From positions 272,663 through 336,662 of the forward strand of contig NZ_QWFZ01000039.1 in assembly GCF_003576315.1 (NCBI RefSeq): 64,000 bases of DNA, written 5' to 3'. The translations under genes and the position numbers were made by a program. Shown in pieces: positions 43,520 to 55,157 of the stretch (its first letter is position 1; every line of letters begins with the position of its first letter). The notes under the pieces were generated by a model that saw nothing but the letters and a program-made list of their open reading frames with translations, was not told the origin of the DNA and did not search any database. This DNA comes from Henriciella mobilis. Lineage in GTDB: Bacteria; Pseudomonadota; Alphaproteobacteria; Caulobacterales; Hyphomonadaceae.

Positions 43520-44568
43520 CCGCCCTGCTCCCCGGCCGAGACCAGGAGCCTCGCTGCCTCGGTCGCAGAAACCGGATGGGAAAAGGCAAAGCCCTGCGCA
43601 TACTGGAAGCCAAGCGTGCGTAGCAGGCCGATCTGTTCCAGATTCTCGATACCCTCCGCCGTCGTGCTCATCTTCAGGCGCGAGGCGAGCAACGTGATCG
43701 TTTCGAGGATTACGCGAACCTTTTCCGAACCGGTCTGGCGAATGAGATCGGGATCGATCTTCAGGCCATCGGCAGGCAGAGAGGCGAGCCAGGAAAACGA
43801 CGAATGCCCCGATCCAAAATCATCAAGGATGACGCCGGCGCCCACCTCTTTAAGGGCCGTTGCAACACGGACGGCTTCAACGTCATCGCGCAGGGCCGCC
43901 TGCTCGGTCAGCTCGATACGAAGCTGGCCCCGCGAAAAACCATGACCTGATACCAGCGCTTCAACAAGGCTGGGCAGATCCTCACTGGCAAGATCGCGCC
44001 CCGTCAGATTGACATTCACGAACAGGCCGTGGTGCCCAGCTTTCTGCCATGATGCCAGCGCCTCGCTGGCCCGGATCAGCATGTTTGGCGCCAGGGCATC
44101 ATCGCTCAGCGCCTGTCCGCCAGCCTGGTGCGAGGGCGGTGCACCGTCCCAGCGCGCCAGTGCTTCAAAACCGGCAATGCGGCCTGTCGTCAAAGACACG
44201 ATCGGCTGAAACGCGGCATCCAGCCCCGGCCCGGGCGCAGGGATGATGCCGCCATCAAGAGACGTATCATCGCGGACGAGGTCGCCAGAGGCGCCGCCAC
44301 GCGCATCAAACCGGCCGACCAGACGAATGGCGCCCCCGCTCGACAGGCCGACCGCACATGCGATGTCCCTGCGGGCTCCGGAGGCTGGGTCGAGCGCGCG
44401 CTCAAGCCGGCTCCGGCTGAACCCATCCAGCAGGACGCCGAGCGCGTTCAGTGACCAGGAACCACTGATATCGTCGAGCGCCGCACTCCGGTCCGGATCG
44501 ATGCGCAAACGTTTCAGGTCCGGATCCCAGGACCAATGGCCAACAGTGGTGGCGGTTTCGTTTTGCAT
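43516..44568 (-). CDS. EAL-domain cyclic-di-GMP phosphodiesterase
   Basis: 350 residues, no membrane helix. Residues 1-105 look like a divergent PAS-type sensory domain; the EAL domain (about 115-345) keeps FEALARW, the Asn in VNVNLTG, ELTEQAAL, LDDFGSGHSS, LKIDP, AEGIE and QGFAFSHP, so it should be catalytically active. There is no GGDEF partner domain. Lowers c-di-GMP, favouring motility over attachment. The ATG has only a weak Shine-Dalgarno. It stands alone. Confidence 0.9.
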   Translation of the reverse strand: MQNETATTVGHWSWDPDLKRLRIDPDRSAALDDISGSWSLNALGVLLDGFSRSRLERALDPASGARRDIACAVGLSSGGAIRLVGRFDARGGASGDLVRDDTSLDGGIIPAPGPGLDAAFQPIVSLTTGRIAGFEALARWDGAPPSHQAGGQALSDDALAPNMLIRASEALASWQKAGHHGLFVNVNLTGRDLASEDLPSLVEALVSGHGFSRGQLRIELTEQAALRDDVEAVRVATALKEVGAGVILDDFGSGHSSFSWLASLPADGLKIDPDLIRQTGSEKVRVILETITLLASRLKMSTTAEGIENLEQIGLLRTLGFQYAQGFAFSHPVSATEAARLLVSAGEQGG

Positions 44569-44608
44569 GATGTCAGCCTAGTTCTTTCCAGCTTCGCTGG
44601 CGAGAGGT

Positions 44609-45991
44609 CTAGAGGCGCTGATGGTCGCGAATAAAGGTCCTGACCACAGCTAGATCGTTTGCGACGCGGTCGAATTCTTCGTCGCGCGCAATCACGTCCT
44701 GTACCCGGTGCGGCAGGTCCGGTGTCAGACCCGTCGCCTTTTCGACGGTTTCGGGAAACTTCGCCGCATGTGCCGTGGCCAGGACAACGGTCATGGCGTC
44801 ACTCTCGGGCAGGCTGCGCGCGACCGAGGTGCCGACAGCGGTATGCGGGCAGATGAGCCAGCCTGTCTCGTCATGCACGCGCTTCATTTCTTCCAGCGTA
44901 TTGGTGTTCGAGACGCGCTTCGCGCTGAGGCCCGTGCAAGCCAGCGGGCCCTTGATTTTTTCCGGCAGGCCCACGTCGCCACCTTGTGCGAACTGGTTGT
45001 AGATCTGACGGATCAGGTCCGCATCGCGGCCAGATGCTTCGAATGCGATCCTCTCGAAATTGCTCGGGATGGAGATATCCATGGCTGGACTCGGCGTCGA
45101 GACGGCACTCGCCCGCGCCATGCGCCCTTCCCCGAGGAGGACGCGCAGCGCATCGTTCTCATTCACGGCGCAGACGGCTTCGAATCCATGCAGCAGGCCA
45201 CAGCGGGCCGCAACATAGCCGGCCAAAGCATCGCCCATATTGCCGCTCGGCACGACGAAGCGCAGCGGACGGTCCGTGCCAAGCGCTGCCTGCGCTGTGG
45301 CATAGTATACGGCCTGCGCGGCGATCCGGGCCCAGTTGATCGAGTTCACGCCCGACAGGCCCGACCGCACGACAAAGTCGCGGTCGGCAAAGAGGGCTTT
45401 CACGATGGCCTGGCAGGCATCGAAGTCCTCGTCGATCGCAATATTGTGGACGTTGCTCGCTCCCGTCGTCGTCATGAAGCGGCGCTGGACGGGCGAAATA
45501 CGCTCAAATGGATGCAGGATGAAGAGGTCGACATTGCTCGCCCCGGCGAAAGCCGCCGCGGCTGCGCCGCCCGTATCGCCGGAGGTCGCGCAGGTTACGC
45601 TCATCCGCTCACCCCGGCGGGAAAGAACCGTATCGAAGAATTGCGCGATGAGTTGCATCGCCACATCCTTGAACGCCAGTGTCGGCCCGTGATGCAGCTC
45701 CATCAGGAAGGCATTCGGCCCCCACTGAACGAGTGGCGCGACGGACTGGTGCGCGAAACTCGCATAGGCCCGCTCGCAGATGCCCCGCAGGGTCGCCTCA
45801 TCGAGTTCATCCTCGGCGAAGGCCGCGAGTACGCGAACGGCTACGTCGACATAGTTTTCGTTCGGTTCCGCCGGTTCAATCCGGGGCCATGTCTCGGGAA
45901 CGAAAAGGCCGCCGTCCGGGGCCAGCCCTGACAGGCACGCATCGACAAAACTGGCCGGGCTGGCCTGGCCGCGGGTCGAGATGAATTTCAT
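44609..45991 (-). CDS. thrC: Threonine synthase
   Basis: Last step of threonine synthesis, PLP enzyme acting on O-phosphohomoserine. 460 residues from MKFISTRG; the PLP lysine is Lys108 in LAFKDVAMQL, and GDTGGAAAAAFAG plus VPSGNMGDALAGY bind phosphate. This is the long gamma-proteobacterial/yeast-type ThrC. An in-frame start 24 codons upstream overlaps surf1 and was rejected. It is last in the cytochrome oxidase cluster, 10 bases after surf1; this linkage recurs in alphaproteobacteria. Confidence 0.95.
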   Translation of the reverse strand: MKFISTRGQASPASFVDACLSGLAPDGGLFVPETWPRIEPAEPNENYVDVAVRVLAAFAEDELDEATLRGICERAYASFAHQSVAPLVQWGPNAFLMELHHGPTLAFKDVAMQLIAQFFDTVLSRRGERMSVTCATSGDTGGAAAAAFAGASNVDLFILHPFERISPVQRRFMTTTGASNVHNIAIDEDFDACQAIVKALFADRDFVVRSGLSGVNSINWARIAAQAVYYATAQAALGTDRPLRFVVPSGNMGDALAGYVAARCGLLHGFEAVCAVNENDALRVLLGEGRMARASAVSTPSPAMDISIPSNFERIAFEASGRDADLIRQIYNQFAQGGDVGLPEKIKGPLACTGLSAKRVSNTNTLEEMKRVHDETGWLICPHTAVGTSVARSLPESDAMTVVLATAHAAKFPETVEKATGLTPDLPHRVQDVIARDEEFDRVANDLAVVRTFIRDHQRL

Positions 45992-46001
45992 GGCTCTAGC
46001 T

Positions 46002-46700
46002 CTAGTCCTGCTTCTTGAAGCGCAGCCGCCCTCTGGAATGATGGAAGGCGGCGTACACGCCAATGAGCGCGATGGCCAGCCCCCACCATGTCAGCGCGTA
46101 TCCGAAATGGCGCTCTGGCGGCAGCGGGTCGCGGACGACAGGGGTCGCATAGGGATTCTCGGTCTGGCGCGAGCGCGAAGGCTCATCAGCCAGCCGAACC
46201 GTCAGGATATCCGGTTCGACCACGCGGGGCTGCGTGTCCATCTCGTATCCGAGATTGGAGAGCATCGCGCGGCCATCAAAATGATACCAGGAATCGTTGG
46301 CGGGATCGTTCTTGCCGCCGAAGCCCTGCTTGCCGGGTTCACGGATGAAGACGTTCGCTTCATAGGCAACCGGACCGGCATCCGAGATGGCCATCGGCAC
46401 CGGCATTGTGCCAGACGTTGCGTCCCAGAGCACGAGCACCAGCTCGCCCTGTCCGTCGATCCGGCCCGGCAGGTAACGCCGCCAAACCGCTTCGCCGTCG
46501 ACAATGCCGTAGACCTGTTGCGTATTGCCGGGATTGGCCGTGTCGACGTCGACCAGCACAGGCCCGAACTGGGCCGCCTCTTCTGGCGCCTTGCCTACTT
46601 TTTCCGAGTATCGGCCGTATTGCCAGTTTCCCAGCCAGATCAGGATGGCGAGGCTGACAATGGTCAGGACGCTCATCAGCGGAAGGGGACGGAAGCTCAT
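46002..46700 (-). CDS. SURF1 family cytochrome oxidase assembly protein
   Basis: 232 residues with two membrane helices (about 5-22 and 200-220) flanking a periplasmic domain. The family signatures WLGNWQYGRY and the C-terminal HFGYALTWWGLAIALIGVY are clear. SURF1 helps insert heme a into subunit I. Start overlaps the DUF983 stop by 4 bases (ATGA). Confidence 0.93.
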   Translation of the reverse strand: MSFRPLPLMSVLTIVSLAILIWLGNWQYGRYSEKVGKAPEEAAQFGPVLVDVDTANPGNTQQVYGIVDGEAVWRRYLPGRIDGQGELVLVLWDATSGTMPVPMAISDAGPVAYEANVFIREPGKQGFGGKNDPANDSWYHFDGRAMLSNLGYEMDTQPRVVEPDILTVRLADEPSRSRQTENPYATPVVRDPLPPERHFGYALTWWGLAIALIGVYAAFHHSRGRLRFKKQD

Positions 46701-47083
46701 TGTGCGTCTCCGCCAGGGCCCCCGTCAGACCATTGCGCTTCTTCTGCCTTGTTCTTCCATTGCAGGGCGAACATCAGCGACTTGAACGGCCGCAGAAGCA
46801 TAACGGCAAGGACCACGATGACCGGCGTCCAGAGGATGAGGTGCACCCAGAAGGGCGGCGAGAACAACGCCTGCACCAGCAGCACAGGCGGCATGATCAG
46901 GATGCCGAGCAGGAACATGACGAAAAAAGCCGGCCCGTCACCCGAGTCGGCTTTCGAGAAGTCTGCCCCGCAAGCCGTGCAGGACGGAGCAAACTCCAGA
47001 TATGATCTGAATACCGGGCCTTCCCCGCAGGCCGGGCAGCGACAGCGCAGCCCGGCCGAAATGGGAGAGACCTCGCGTGCCAC
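46697..47083 (-). CDS. DUF983 family zinc-ribbon membrane protein
   Basis: 128 residues from a GTG start. N-terminal CRCPACGEGPVF and SCTACGADFS give two Cys-x2-Cys pairs for a zinc ribbon, followed by two membrane helices (about 55-75, 80-97). DUF983 proteins sit in alphaproteobacterial oxidase clusters between ctaE and surf1, as here, but their function is unknown. No separate Shine-Dalgarno; only 6 bases separate it from the ctaE stop. Confidence 0.88.
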   Translation of the reverse strand: MAREVSPISAGLRCRCPACGEGPVFRSYLEFAPSCTACGADFSKADSGDGPAFFVMFLLGILIMPPVLLVQALFSPPFWVHLILWTPVIVVLAVMLLRPFKSLMFALQWKNKAEEAQWSDGGPGGDAQ

Positions 47084-47089
47084 GGTAAA

Positions 47090-47962
47090 CTAGTGGCCCA
47101 TCACCAGGTACGGGATGACGTAGACGAAGGCGAACAGGAACAGCCAGACGACGTCCACGAAGTGCCAGTACCAGGCGGCGAATTCGAAACCGAGATGCTT
47201 CTTGGCAGACATGCCGCCGCTCATCAGGCGGATCAGGCAGACGATCAGGAAGATCGTGCCGATCACCACGTGCGCGCCGTGGAAGCCAGTCGCCATGAAG
47301 AAGGCGGAGCCATAGAGCGTGCCGTCATAGGTGAAGCCAGCATGGGTGTATTCGAGCACCTGCAGGCCGGTGAAGCTGACACCGAGCACGATCGTGATGA
47401 AGAGCATCAGGATCGCGGTCTTGCGGTTATCATGCTGCAGGGCGTGGTGGGCTGCGGTCACGGTCGTGCCCGAGAGCAGCAGGACCAGCGTGTTCATCAG
47501 CGGCAGGTGGAACGGGTCGAACACCTCGACACCGGCCGGCGGCCATTCTGCGAAGCGGCTCAGGCCTTCCTGGTAGATCGGGTTTGAGACATCGAACGTC
47601 TCGCCGACGCGGGCGCCATGGAAGATCGCAAACTCGAAGAAGCTCCAGAACCAGGCCACGAAGAACATGACTTCCGAAGCGATAAACAGGATCATGCCGT
47701 AGCGCAGGCCGATCTGCACGACGGGTGTATGATCGCCTTGGCGGCCTTCCTTGATGACTTCGCGCCACCAGCCGACCATGACCCAGATAATGCTGGCAAA
47801 ACCGACCGCCAACAACCACCAGGTGCCTTCCGGCATGCCGAACAGGCCCTTCATGTAGGTCACGGCGCCAAGCGCCAGAACGATCATGCCCATCGAGCCG
47901 AACAGCGGCCAGGGCGACGGATTTACCAGGTGGTAGTCGTGTTTTACTTCATCATGAGCCAT
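47090..47962 (-). CDS. ctaE: Cytochrome c oxidase subunit III
   Basis: 290 residues, seven membrane helices. DYHLVNPSPWPL at the N-terminus, REGTHQG-like WREVIKEGRQGDHT, EVMFFVAWFWSFFEFA, ATGFHGAHVVIGTIFL and the C-terminal YWHFVDVVWLFLF are the standard subunit III signatures. I used ATG 47962; nine in-frame codons upstream lack conservation. Downstream of ctaG, in the inner membrane with subunits I and II. Confidence 0.96.
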   Translation of the reverse strand: MAHDEVKHDYHLVNPSPWPLFGSMGMIVLALGAVTYMKGLFGMPEGTWWLLAVGFASIIWVMVGWWREVIKEGRQGDHTPVVQIGLRYGMILFIASEVMFFVAWFWSFFEFAIFHGARVGETFDVSNPIYQEGLSRFAEWPPAGVEVFDPFHLPLMNTLVLLLSGTTVTAAHHALQHDNRKTAILMLFITIVLGVSFTGLQVLEYTHAGFTYDGTLYGSAFFMATGFHGAHVVIGTIFLIVCLIRLMSGGMSAKKHLGFEFAAWYWHFVDVVWLFLFAFVYVIPYLVMGH

Positions 47963-48035
47963 CGGCCGGCATCCCTCGCATAGTCCCAATAATTCTGGCG
48001 CCTTTTAGCGTGCGCCGCCAAAGAGTCGCAACACC

Positions 48036-48587
48036 TCAGTTGAGTGCAGCCGAATTCGCCGCACCCTCGAAACTGTCCGTCTGATAGAAGGTATAGGAGA
48101 GCGTGATGGTGCGGACATCATCCATGTTACGCTCCCTGTCCAGGTCCGGCGAGATGAAGAAAACCACGGGCAGTTTTTTCGTCTCCCCCGCCTTCACAAT
48201 CCGCTCTGTGAAGCAGAAACACTCCAGTTTATTGAAATAGAGCCCAGCCTTGTGAGGCGTCACATTGTAGGAAGCCATCAGGCTAACATCATTCTTCGAC
48301 GTGTTGGAAACTTCGTAAAACGCAAGGCCGTGTTCGCCGACCTTGATGTCCATGCTGGTCTGGAGCGGCCGGAACAGGACCGGCGCATCGATGACGTTCG
48401 CGTCGAACCGGATATTGAGGTGACGATCCAGGATGTCTTCCGGCGCGGCCTCGGCAATTTGTGTCGTTCCACCAAAACCGGTCACGCGGCAAAACGTGTC
48501 GTAAAGCGGCTTGGACGCGAAGGCGAGGCCAAGCATGCCAAGCGCGGCAACCACGGTGATAAGAAGAGTCTTGGTCGAGTTGGTCAT
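48036..48587 (-). CDS. ctaG: Cytochrome c oxidase copper chaperone CtaG/Cox11
   Basis: 183 residues, one N-terminal membrane helix with the copper-handling domain in the periplasm. The copper-binding pair is in KLECFCFTE and the family motif YFNKLECFCF is intact. Delivers copper to CuB of subunit I. ATG 48587 overlaps the TGA of the small upstream gene (TGATG), and the in-frame extension of 30 codons beyond it is that gene read in another frame. Confidence 0.95.
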   Translation of the reverse strand: MTNSTKTLLITVVAALGMLGLAFASKPLYDTFCRVTGFGGTTQIAEAAPEDILDRHLNIRFDANVIDAPVLFRPLQTSMDIKVGEHGLAFYEVSNTSKNDVSLMASYNVTPHKAGLYFNKLECFCFTERIVKAGETKKLPVVFFISPDLDRERNMDDVRTITLSYTFYQTDSFEGAANSAALN

Positions 48588-48748
48588 CACATCCGCTCCG
48601 GTACGCCCCCGCCAAGCCGCACCATCGTGGTAACGATCACGAGCACGACAAATGCGACAAGGGCCAAGGCCAGCCACAAATTGCGCCGTTTCTGCGCCTT
48701 GCGCGCTTCGTCATCCAGATCAGGAGGGGTTGGGCGATCGTCGCTCAT
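48587..48748 (-). CDS. Small single-helix CoxF-like protein of the oxidase operon
   Basis: 53 residues, too short for routine ORF calling: MSDDRPTPPDLDDEARKA, then an arginine-rich step and one membrane helix (about 24-43, LWLALALVAFVVLVIVTTMV) and a short end. It overlaps ctaB by 4 bases (ATGA) and ctaG by one (TGATG), so it is translationally locked into the operon. Position, topology and size match the small protein annotated coxF/hypothetical in alphaproteobacterial oxidase clusters. Assembly role is inferred. Confidence 0.8.
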   Translation of the reverse strand: MSDDRPTPPDLDDEARKAQKRRNLWLALALVAFVVLVIVTTMVRLGGGVPERM

Positions 48749-49713
48749 GCCAGCCCCGGGACGGCGATATAGGCGCCGAACCCATGCTCTGCGATGAGTG
48801 CGGCAAACAGCAGGAAGAGATATAGGATCGAGAAGCCGAACAGTCCCTTCGCCTTTTTCAGGCTTGCAGGCGCTGCACCGGCATCTCCGGCATCGCTACG
48901 CCAAACGCGCGCGGCGAGATACAGGAACGCTGCGCCCAGAATGACTGAGACGACGGCGTAAACGACACCGCCCAATCCGGTAAACACCGGCAGCGCGCCA
49001 AGCGGTGCCAGAAAGATGGTGTAGGCGAGGATCTGGTTTCGCGTGGCCGCGGCGCCGTGCGTCACCGGCAGCATGGGCACGCCCGCCTTCTCGTATTCCT
49101 TGTGGGCGAGAAGCGACAGCGCCCAGAAGTGCGGCGGGGTCCAGAAGAAAATGATGGCAAACAGCAGCCAGGCGTCGAGTGTCGTCGACCCTGTCACCGC
49201 CGCCCACCCGATGACTGGCGGGAAAGCCCCTGCAGCGCCTCCAACAACGATGTTCTGTGGCGTGCGGCGTTTTAGGAGCATGGTGTAGAACCAGCCATAA
49301 TAGGCAATCGACAGGGCAAGCAGGCCCGCGGCCAGCGCATTCGAGGCCAGCCACATCAACAGGACCGAGACGCCCGACATGATCAGCCCCATGGCAAGGG
49401 CTTCGTCACGCGGCACGGCGCCAGATGGAATTGGCCGCGTCGACGTGCGCTTCATGACGCTGTCGATGTCGGCGTCATACCACATGTTTATGGCCCCGGC
49501 GGCCCCGGAGCCTAGCGCGACTGCCAGGGTCGCAATGCCAGCCATGACAGGATTGATCGAAACACCGGTCACGCTCTGCGCAGCGACAAGACCGGCCAGC
49601 GCCGTAAAGACCACAAGCATCATGATGCGCGGCTTCATCAGCTGCACATAGTCAACCGCGGTGGCCGGCCGGGTGCGCGGCAGTTGCAGGTCGGATGCGT
49701 CGGTCGAAGACAT
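48745..49713 (-). CDS. ctaB: Protoheme IX farnesyltransferase (heme O synthase)
   Basis: Adds farnesyl to heme b; CtaA then makes heme A. 322 residues from MSSTDASDLQ, UbiA-superfamily with about nine helices and the aspartate-rich motifs NMWYDADIDSVMKRTSTRP and, in the second half, the FWTPPHFWAL signature. ATG 49713 chosen; an extension of 18 in-frame codons would run into the upstream hairpin. Third gene of the oxidase operon. Confidence 0.96.
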   Translation of the reverse strand: MSSTDASDLQLPRTRPATAVDYVQLMKPRIMMLVVFTALAGLVAAQSVTGVSINPVMAGIATLAVALGSGAAGAINMWYDADIDSVMKRTSTRPIPSGAVPRDEALAMGLIMSGVSVLLMWLASNALAAGLLALSIAYYGWFYTMLLKRRTPQNIVVGGAAGAFPPVIGWAAVTGSTTLDAWLLFAIIFFWTPPHFWALSLLAHKEYEKAGVPMLPVTHGAAATRNQILAYTIFLAPLGALPVFTGLGGVVYAVVSVILGAAFLYLAARVWRSDAGDAGAAPASLKKAKGLFGFSILYLFLLFAALIAEHGFGAYIAVPGLA

Positions 49714-49744
49714 GGTTTCAGGTCCTGTCGTCTGGAGTGGAAAC

Positions 49745-49773
49745 GGCCCTTCGCGCATCAGTCGCAAAGGGCC
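49745..49773 (-). other. Hairpin between ctaD and ctaB
   Basis: An 11-bp stem (GGCCCTTTGCG / CGCGAAGGGCC, one G-U) with a 7-nt loop in the 90-bp gap between ctaD and ctaB. It is followed by GTTTCC rather than a T run, so it looks more like a processing or attenuating structure than a full terminator. Confidence 0.55.
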
Positions 49774-49803
49774 GCCCCTCGAATTGTACCCGCGTTCACG
49801 CCA

Positions 49804-52460
<2,657 letters not shown>

Positions 52461-52617
52461 AGACCCGACTCCCTAGGATTTGTTCGAGCATTGCCATAAC
52501 TACACTCTTTCGAGGCGTCCACCCAAGCGCTCAGTGTTTTCAAATTTGTCGCAGCCAGTTCGCCGGGCTCAACAAAAGGCGCTATATTGTATTGGTTGTG
52601 AACTCGGGAGAAAGAAC

Positions 52618-53166
52618 ATGAACCGTGCTTTGATGCTGGGCGCTGTGTTGTCTGTTGCGGTATCCACCGCGTCTGCGCAGGTGTTTGTTGTTGGTGGCGG
52701 ACTGGCCAGGGAGTGCTTCGACCTCGCCAAGAGCGGCAACTATCTTTTCCGCTCAGCCGATCAGACCTGTACGCGGGCCTTGCAGGAAGAAACCATGACA
52801 CGCCCCAATCGCGCAGCGACCTATGTCAATCGCGGCGTCATCCGCATGCGCGAAGGCGATCATGAGGATGCTCTGGACGATTATGCAAAGGCGATAGAGC
52901 TGCAACCGGAGCTCGGCGCGGCCTATCTGAATATGGGAGCCGCGCATATTTACCAGAAGGATTTCGACCTCGCGCTGGAACCGCTCAACAAGGCAATCGA
53001 ACTGGAAACCATCGATATCTTCGCAGCCTATTACAATCGGGCGATCGCGCGGGAAAATACCGGTGACCTTCCCGGTGCCTATAATGATTTCCAGAAAGCG
53101 CTGGAACTGAAACCGGGCTGGGAGCTGGCTGAGAAGCAACTCGACCGCTTCACCGTCCGCCAATAG
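52618..53166 (+). CDS. Secreted TPR-repeat protein
   Basis: 182 residues from ATG 52618 (GGGAGAAAG upstream). Signal peptide with cleavage after SAS-A around residue 20, then three TPR units (about 68-101, 102-135, 136-170) with the usual YVNRGVIRMREGDHEDALDDY pattern. Periplasmic protein-interaction scaffold. Two cysteines (CFDLA, CTRAL) precede the repeats. Divergent from ctaC, 157 bp between starts. Partner unknown. Confidence 0.85.
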   Translation: MNRALMLGAVLSVAVSTASAQVFVVGGGLARECFDLAKSGNYLFRSADQTCTRALQEETMTRPNRAATYVNRGVIRMREGDHEDALDDYAKAIELQPELGAAYLNMGAAHIYQKDFDLALEPLNKAIELETIDIFAAYYNRAIARENTGDLPGAYNDFQKALELKPGWELAEKQLDRFTVRQ

Positions 53167-53221
53167 GCACAACAGCGAAAGCCTTCTTGCACCCCGGCGC
53201 GCAAGGCCCCATTCTCGGCGC

Positions 53222-54625
53222 ATGCTAGAAAATGACCTTCCCTTTGACCGCCAGGCCGCAACCAGCATTCTGGCGGACGCCTGCGATGGCGCCGACGATG
53301 GCGATATCTTTGTCCAGCGTGCGCGCTCGGAGCATTTCCTGTTCGATGACGGCCGGCTGAAGTCGGCCTCATACGACACCAGTCAGGGCTTCGGCCTTCG
53401 GGTGATTGCAGGAGAGGCCAGCGGCAACGCACATGCCGGCGAATTGACAATCGAAGCGATCCGCCGCGCCGCAGAGACCGCATCCGCCGCGAAACGCGGC
53501 TACAAGGGCTCGCTCGATGTCAGTCCTCAACCCACCAATCGGCGGCTCTACGCACCGATTGACCCCACTGAAGCCCCGGGCTTCGGGGTCAAGACCGACC
53601 TGATGGCCGAGATCGACGCATGGGTCCGCGCCAAGGATCCGAGAGTCGTCCAGGTGTCGGTGTCGCTCGCCGGCAGCCGCGAGGAAATCGATGTTCTGCG
53701 CCCGGGCGGCGACGCCTTCCACGATGTGCGCCCGCTGGTCCGGCTGAATGTGTCCGTGACCCTCGAAAAGGACGGGCGCCGCGAATCGGCGAGCGCAGGC
53801 GCGGGTGGCCGGGCCGCCTATGATGAATGGATCGCCCCCTCGCGCTGGAAAGCGCTCGCCGAGCGCGCGATTCGCAAGGCGGAGATCAACCTCGAGTCCA
53901 TCCCTGCCCCCGCCGGTGAAATGGAAGTGGTGCTGGGCCCGGGCTGGCCCGCCGTCCTGCTTCACGAAGCGGTTGGCCACGGCCTCGAGGGTGACTTCAA
54001 CCGCAAGCAGACCTCTGTCTATTCAGGCCGGATTGGTGAGCAGGTCGCCGCCAAGGGCGTTACCGTGATCGATGACGGCACGATTGATGCGCGCCGGGGC
54101 TCGCTGTCCTTCGATGATGAGGGCACACCGACACAGCGGACGGTGCTGATCGAGGACGGCATCCTGAAGGGCTATATGCAGGATCGCCAGAATGCCCGCC
54201 TCATGGGTATGGCGCCGACGGGCAATGGCCGCCGCGAATCCTATGACGCCGGCATCATGCCGCGCATGACAAATACGGTTATGCTCGGCGGCCAGGACGA
54301 TCCGGACGAAATCGTGAAGTCGATCAAGCGCGGCATCTGGGCCGTCGATTTCGGTGGCGGCCAGGTCGATATCACATCCGGCAATTTCGTCTTCCAATGC
54401 ACCGAGGCTTACCTGGTCGAGAACGGCAAGATCGTCGCGCCGGTGAAGAATGCGACGCTGATTGGCCACGGCCCGACCGCACTCAACAAGGTGTCGATGA
54501 TCGGCAATGACTTCGCCATGGATGACGGTATCGGCACCTGTGGCAAGGCAGGCCAATCCGTGCCGGTCGGCGTCGGCCAACCTACGCTCAAGGTCGATTC
54601 GTTGACCGTCGGCGGCGCCGGTTAG
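53222..54625 (+). CDS. tldD: Metalloprotease TldD
   Basis: 467 residues of the TldD/PmbA (U62) family, which with TldE/PmbA degrades unfolded peptides and matures modified peptides. The TldD metal site HEAVGHGLEGD is at 248-258 (His248, Glu249, His253), and RMTNTVMLGG and CTEAYLVENGKI are family marks. The heterodimer partner PmbA is not nearby. Weak Shine-Dalgarno. Its TAG stop overlaps the convergent TAA by 4 bases (TTAG). Confidence 0.94.
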   Translation: MLENDLPFDRQAATSILADACDGADDGDIFVQRARSEHFLFDDGRLKSASYDTSQGFGLRVIAGEASGNAHAGELTIEAIRRAAETASAAKRGYKGSLDVSPQPTNRRLYAPIDPTEAPGFGVKTDLMAEIDAWVRAKDPRVVQVSVSLAGSREEIDVLRPGGDAFHDVRPLVRLNVSVTLEKDGRRESASAGAGGRAAYDEWIAPSRWKALAERAIRKAEINLESIPAPAGEMEVVLGPGWPAVLLHEAVGHGLEGDFNRKQTSVYSGRIGEQVAAKGVTVIDDGTIDARRGSLSFDDEGTPTQRTVLIEDGILKGYMQDRQNARLMGMAPTGNGRRESYDAGIMPRMTNTVMLGGQDDPDEIVKSIKRGIWAVDFGGGQVDITSGNFVFQCTEAYLVENGKIVAPVKNATLIGHGPTALNKVSMIGNDFAMDDGIGTCGKAGQSVPVGVGQPTLKVDSLTVGGAG

Positions 54626-55050
54626 GAGACGGGCACTTCCCGGCAGGGCCGCTGCGATTTGTCGGTCCGGAACGGTTTGGCGACGTGTTCGCCGGTCGCC
54701 GGATCGTAGTCCGACAACGTGTATTCGAGTGGATAAACGACATCGGTGCGCATCACCGGGACGCCACTCTCATATTTTGGTTCGAACCTAACCCGGGAGA
54801 CCGCGCGTTTAGATTCGTAGCAGAATATCGGCTCGGTGCAGAAAGTGACCAGGCCGAATGGGTGTCCCTGCTCATCGACGGAGAAGTGCACCGAACAGGT
54901 GCCTTGCAGACCCAGGATCGCTGCCATGGTCGGATAACGCGGGACCGGCGGGACGACCGGCCGGGCGTCCCTGTCGGAATCGACTTCCTGCGCGTAGCCT
55001 GACAGGACCGGCACGCAGAGGCTCAAAACGCCGCACAGAAGTAACCGCAT
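54622..55050 (-). CDS. Secreted TonB C-terminal-domain-like protein
   Basis: 142 residues. Signal peptide (about 1-20, SGYAQ) followed directly by a TonB C-terminal-type domain (YPTMAAILGLQGTCSVHFSVDEQGHP, AVSRVRFEPKYESGVPV). Unlike true TonB there is no Pro-rich linker and the N-terminus looks cleavable, so it would be soluble in the periplasm. Four cysteines remain after processing, enough for two disulfides. No ExbBD or receptor genes nearby. Exact role unknown. Confidence 0.75.
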   Translation of the reverse strand: MRLLLCGVLSLCVPVLSGYAQEVDSDRDARPVVPPVPRYPTMAAILGLQGTCSVHFSVDEQGHPFGLVTFCTEPIFCYESKRAVSRVRFEPKYESGVPVMRTDVVYPLEYTLSDYDPATGEHVAKPFRTDKSQRPCREVPVS

Positions 55051-55157
55051 TCATCCCCCTCACGGTTTTCCTTCTCAACCTTTACGTAAACGCACTGTGC
55101 CACGCAAGCCGGTGCCGATGAGTGACGACGCTTCCCATCGAAATGTGCTAAACTCAT

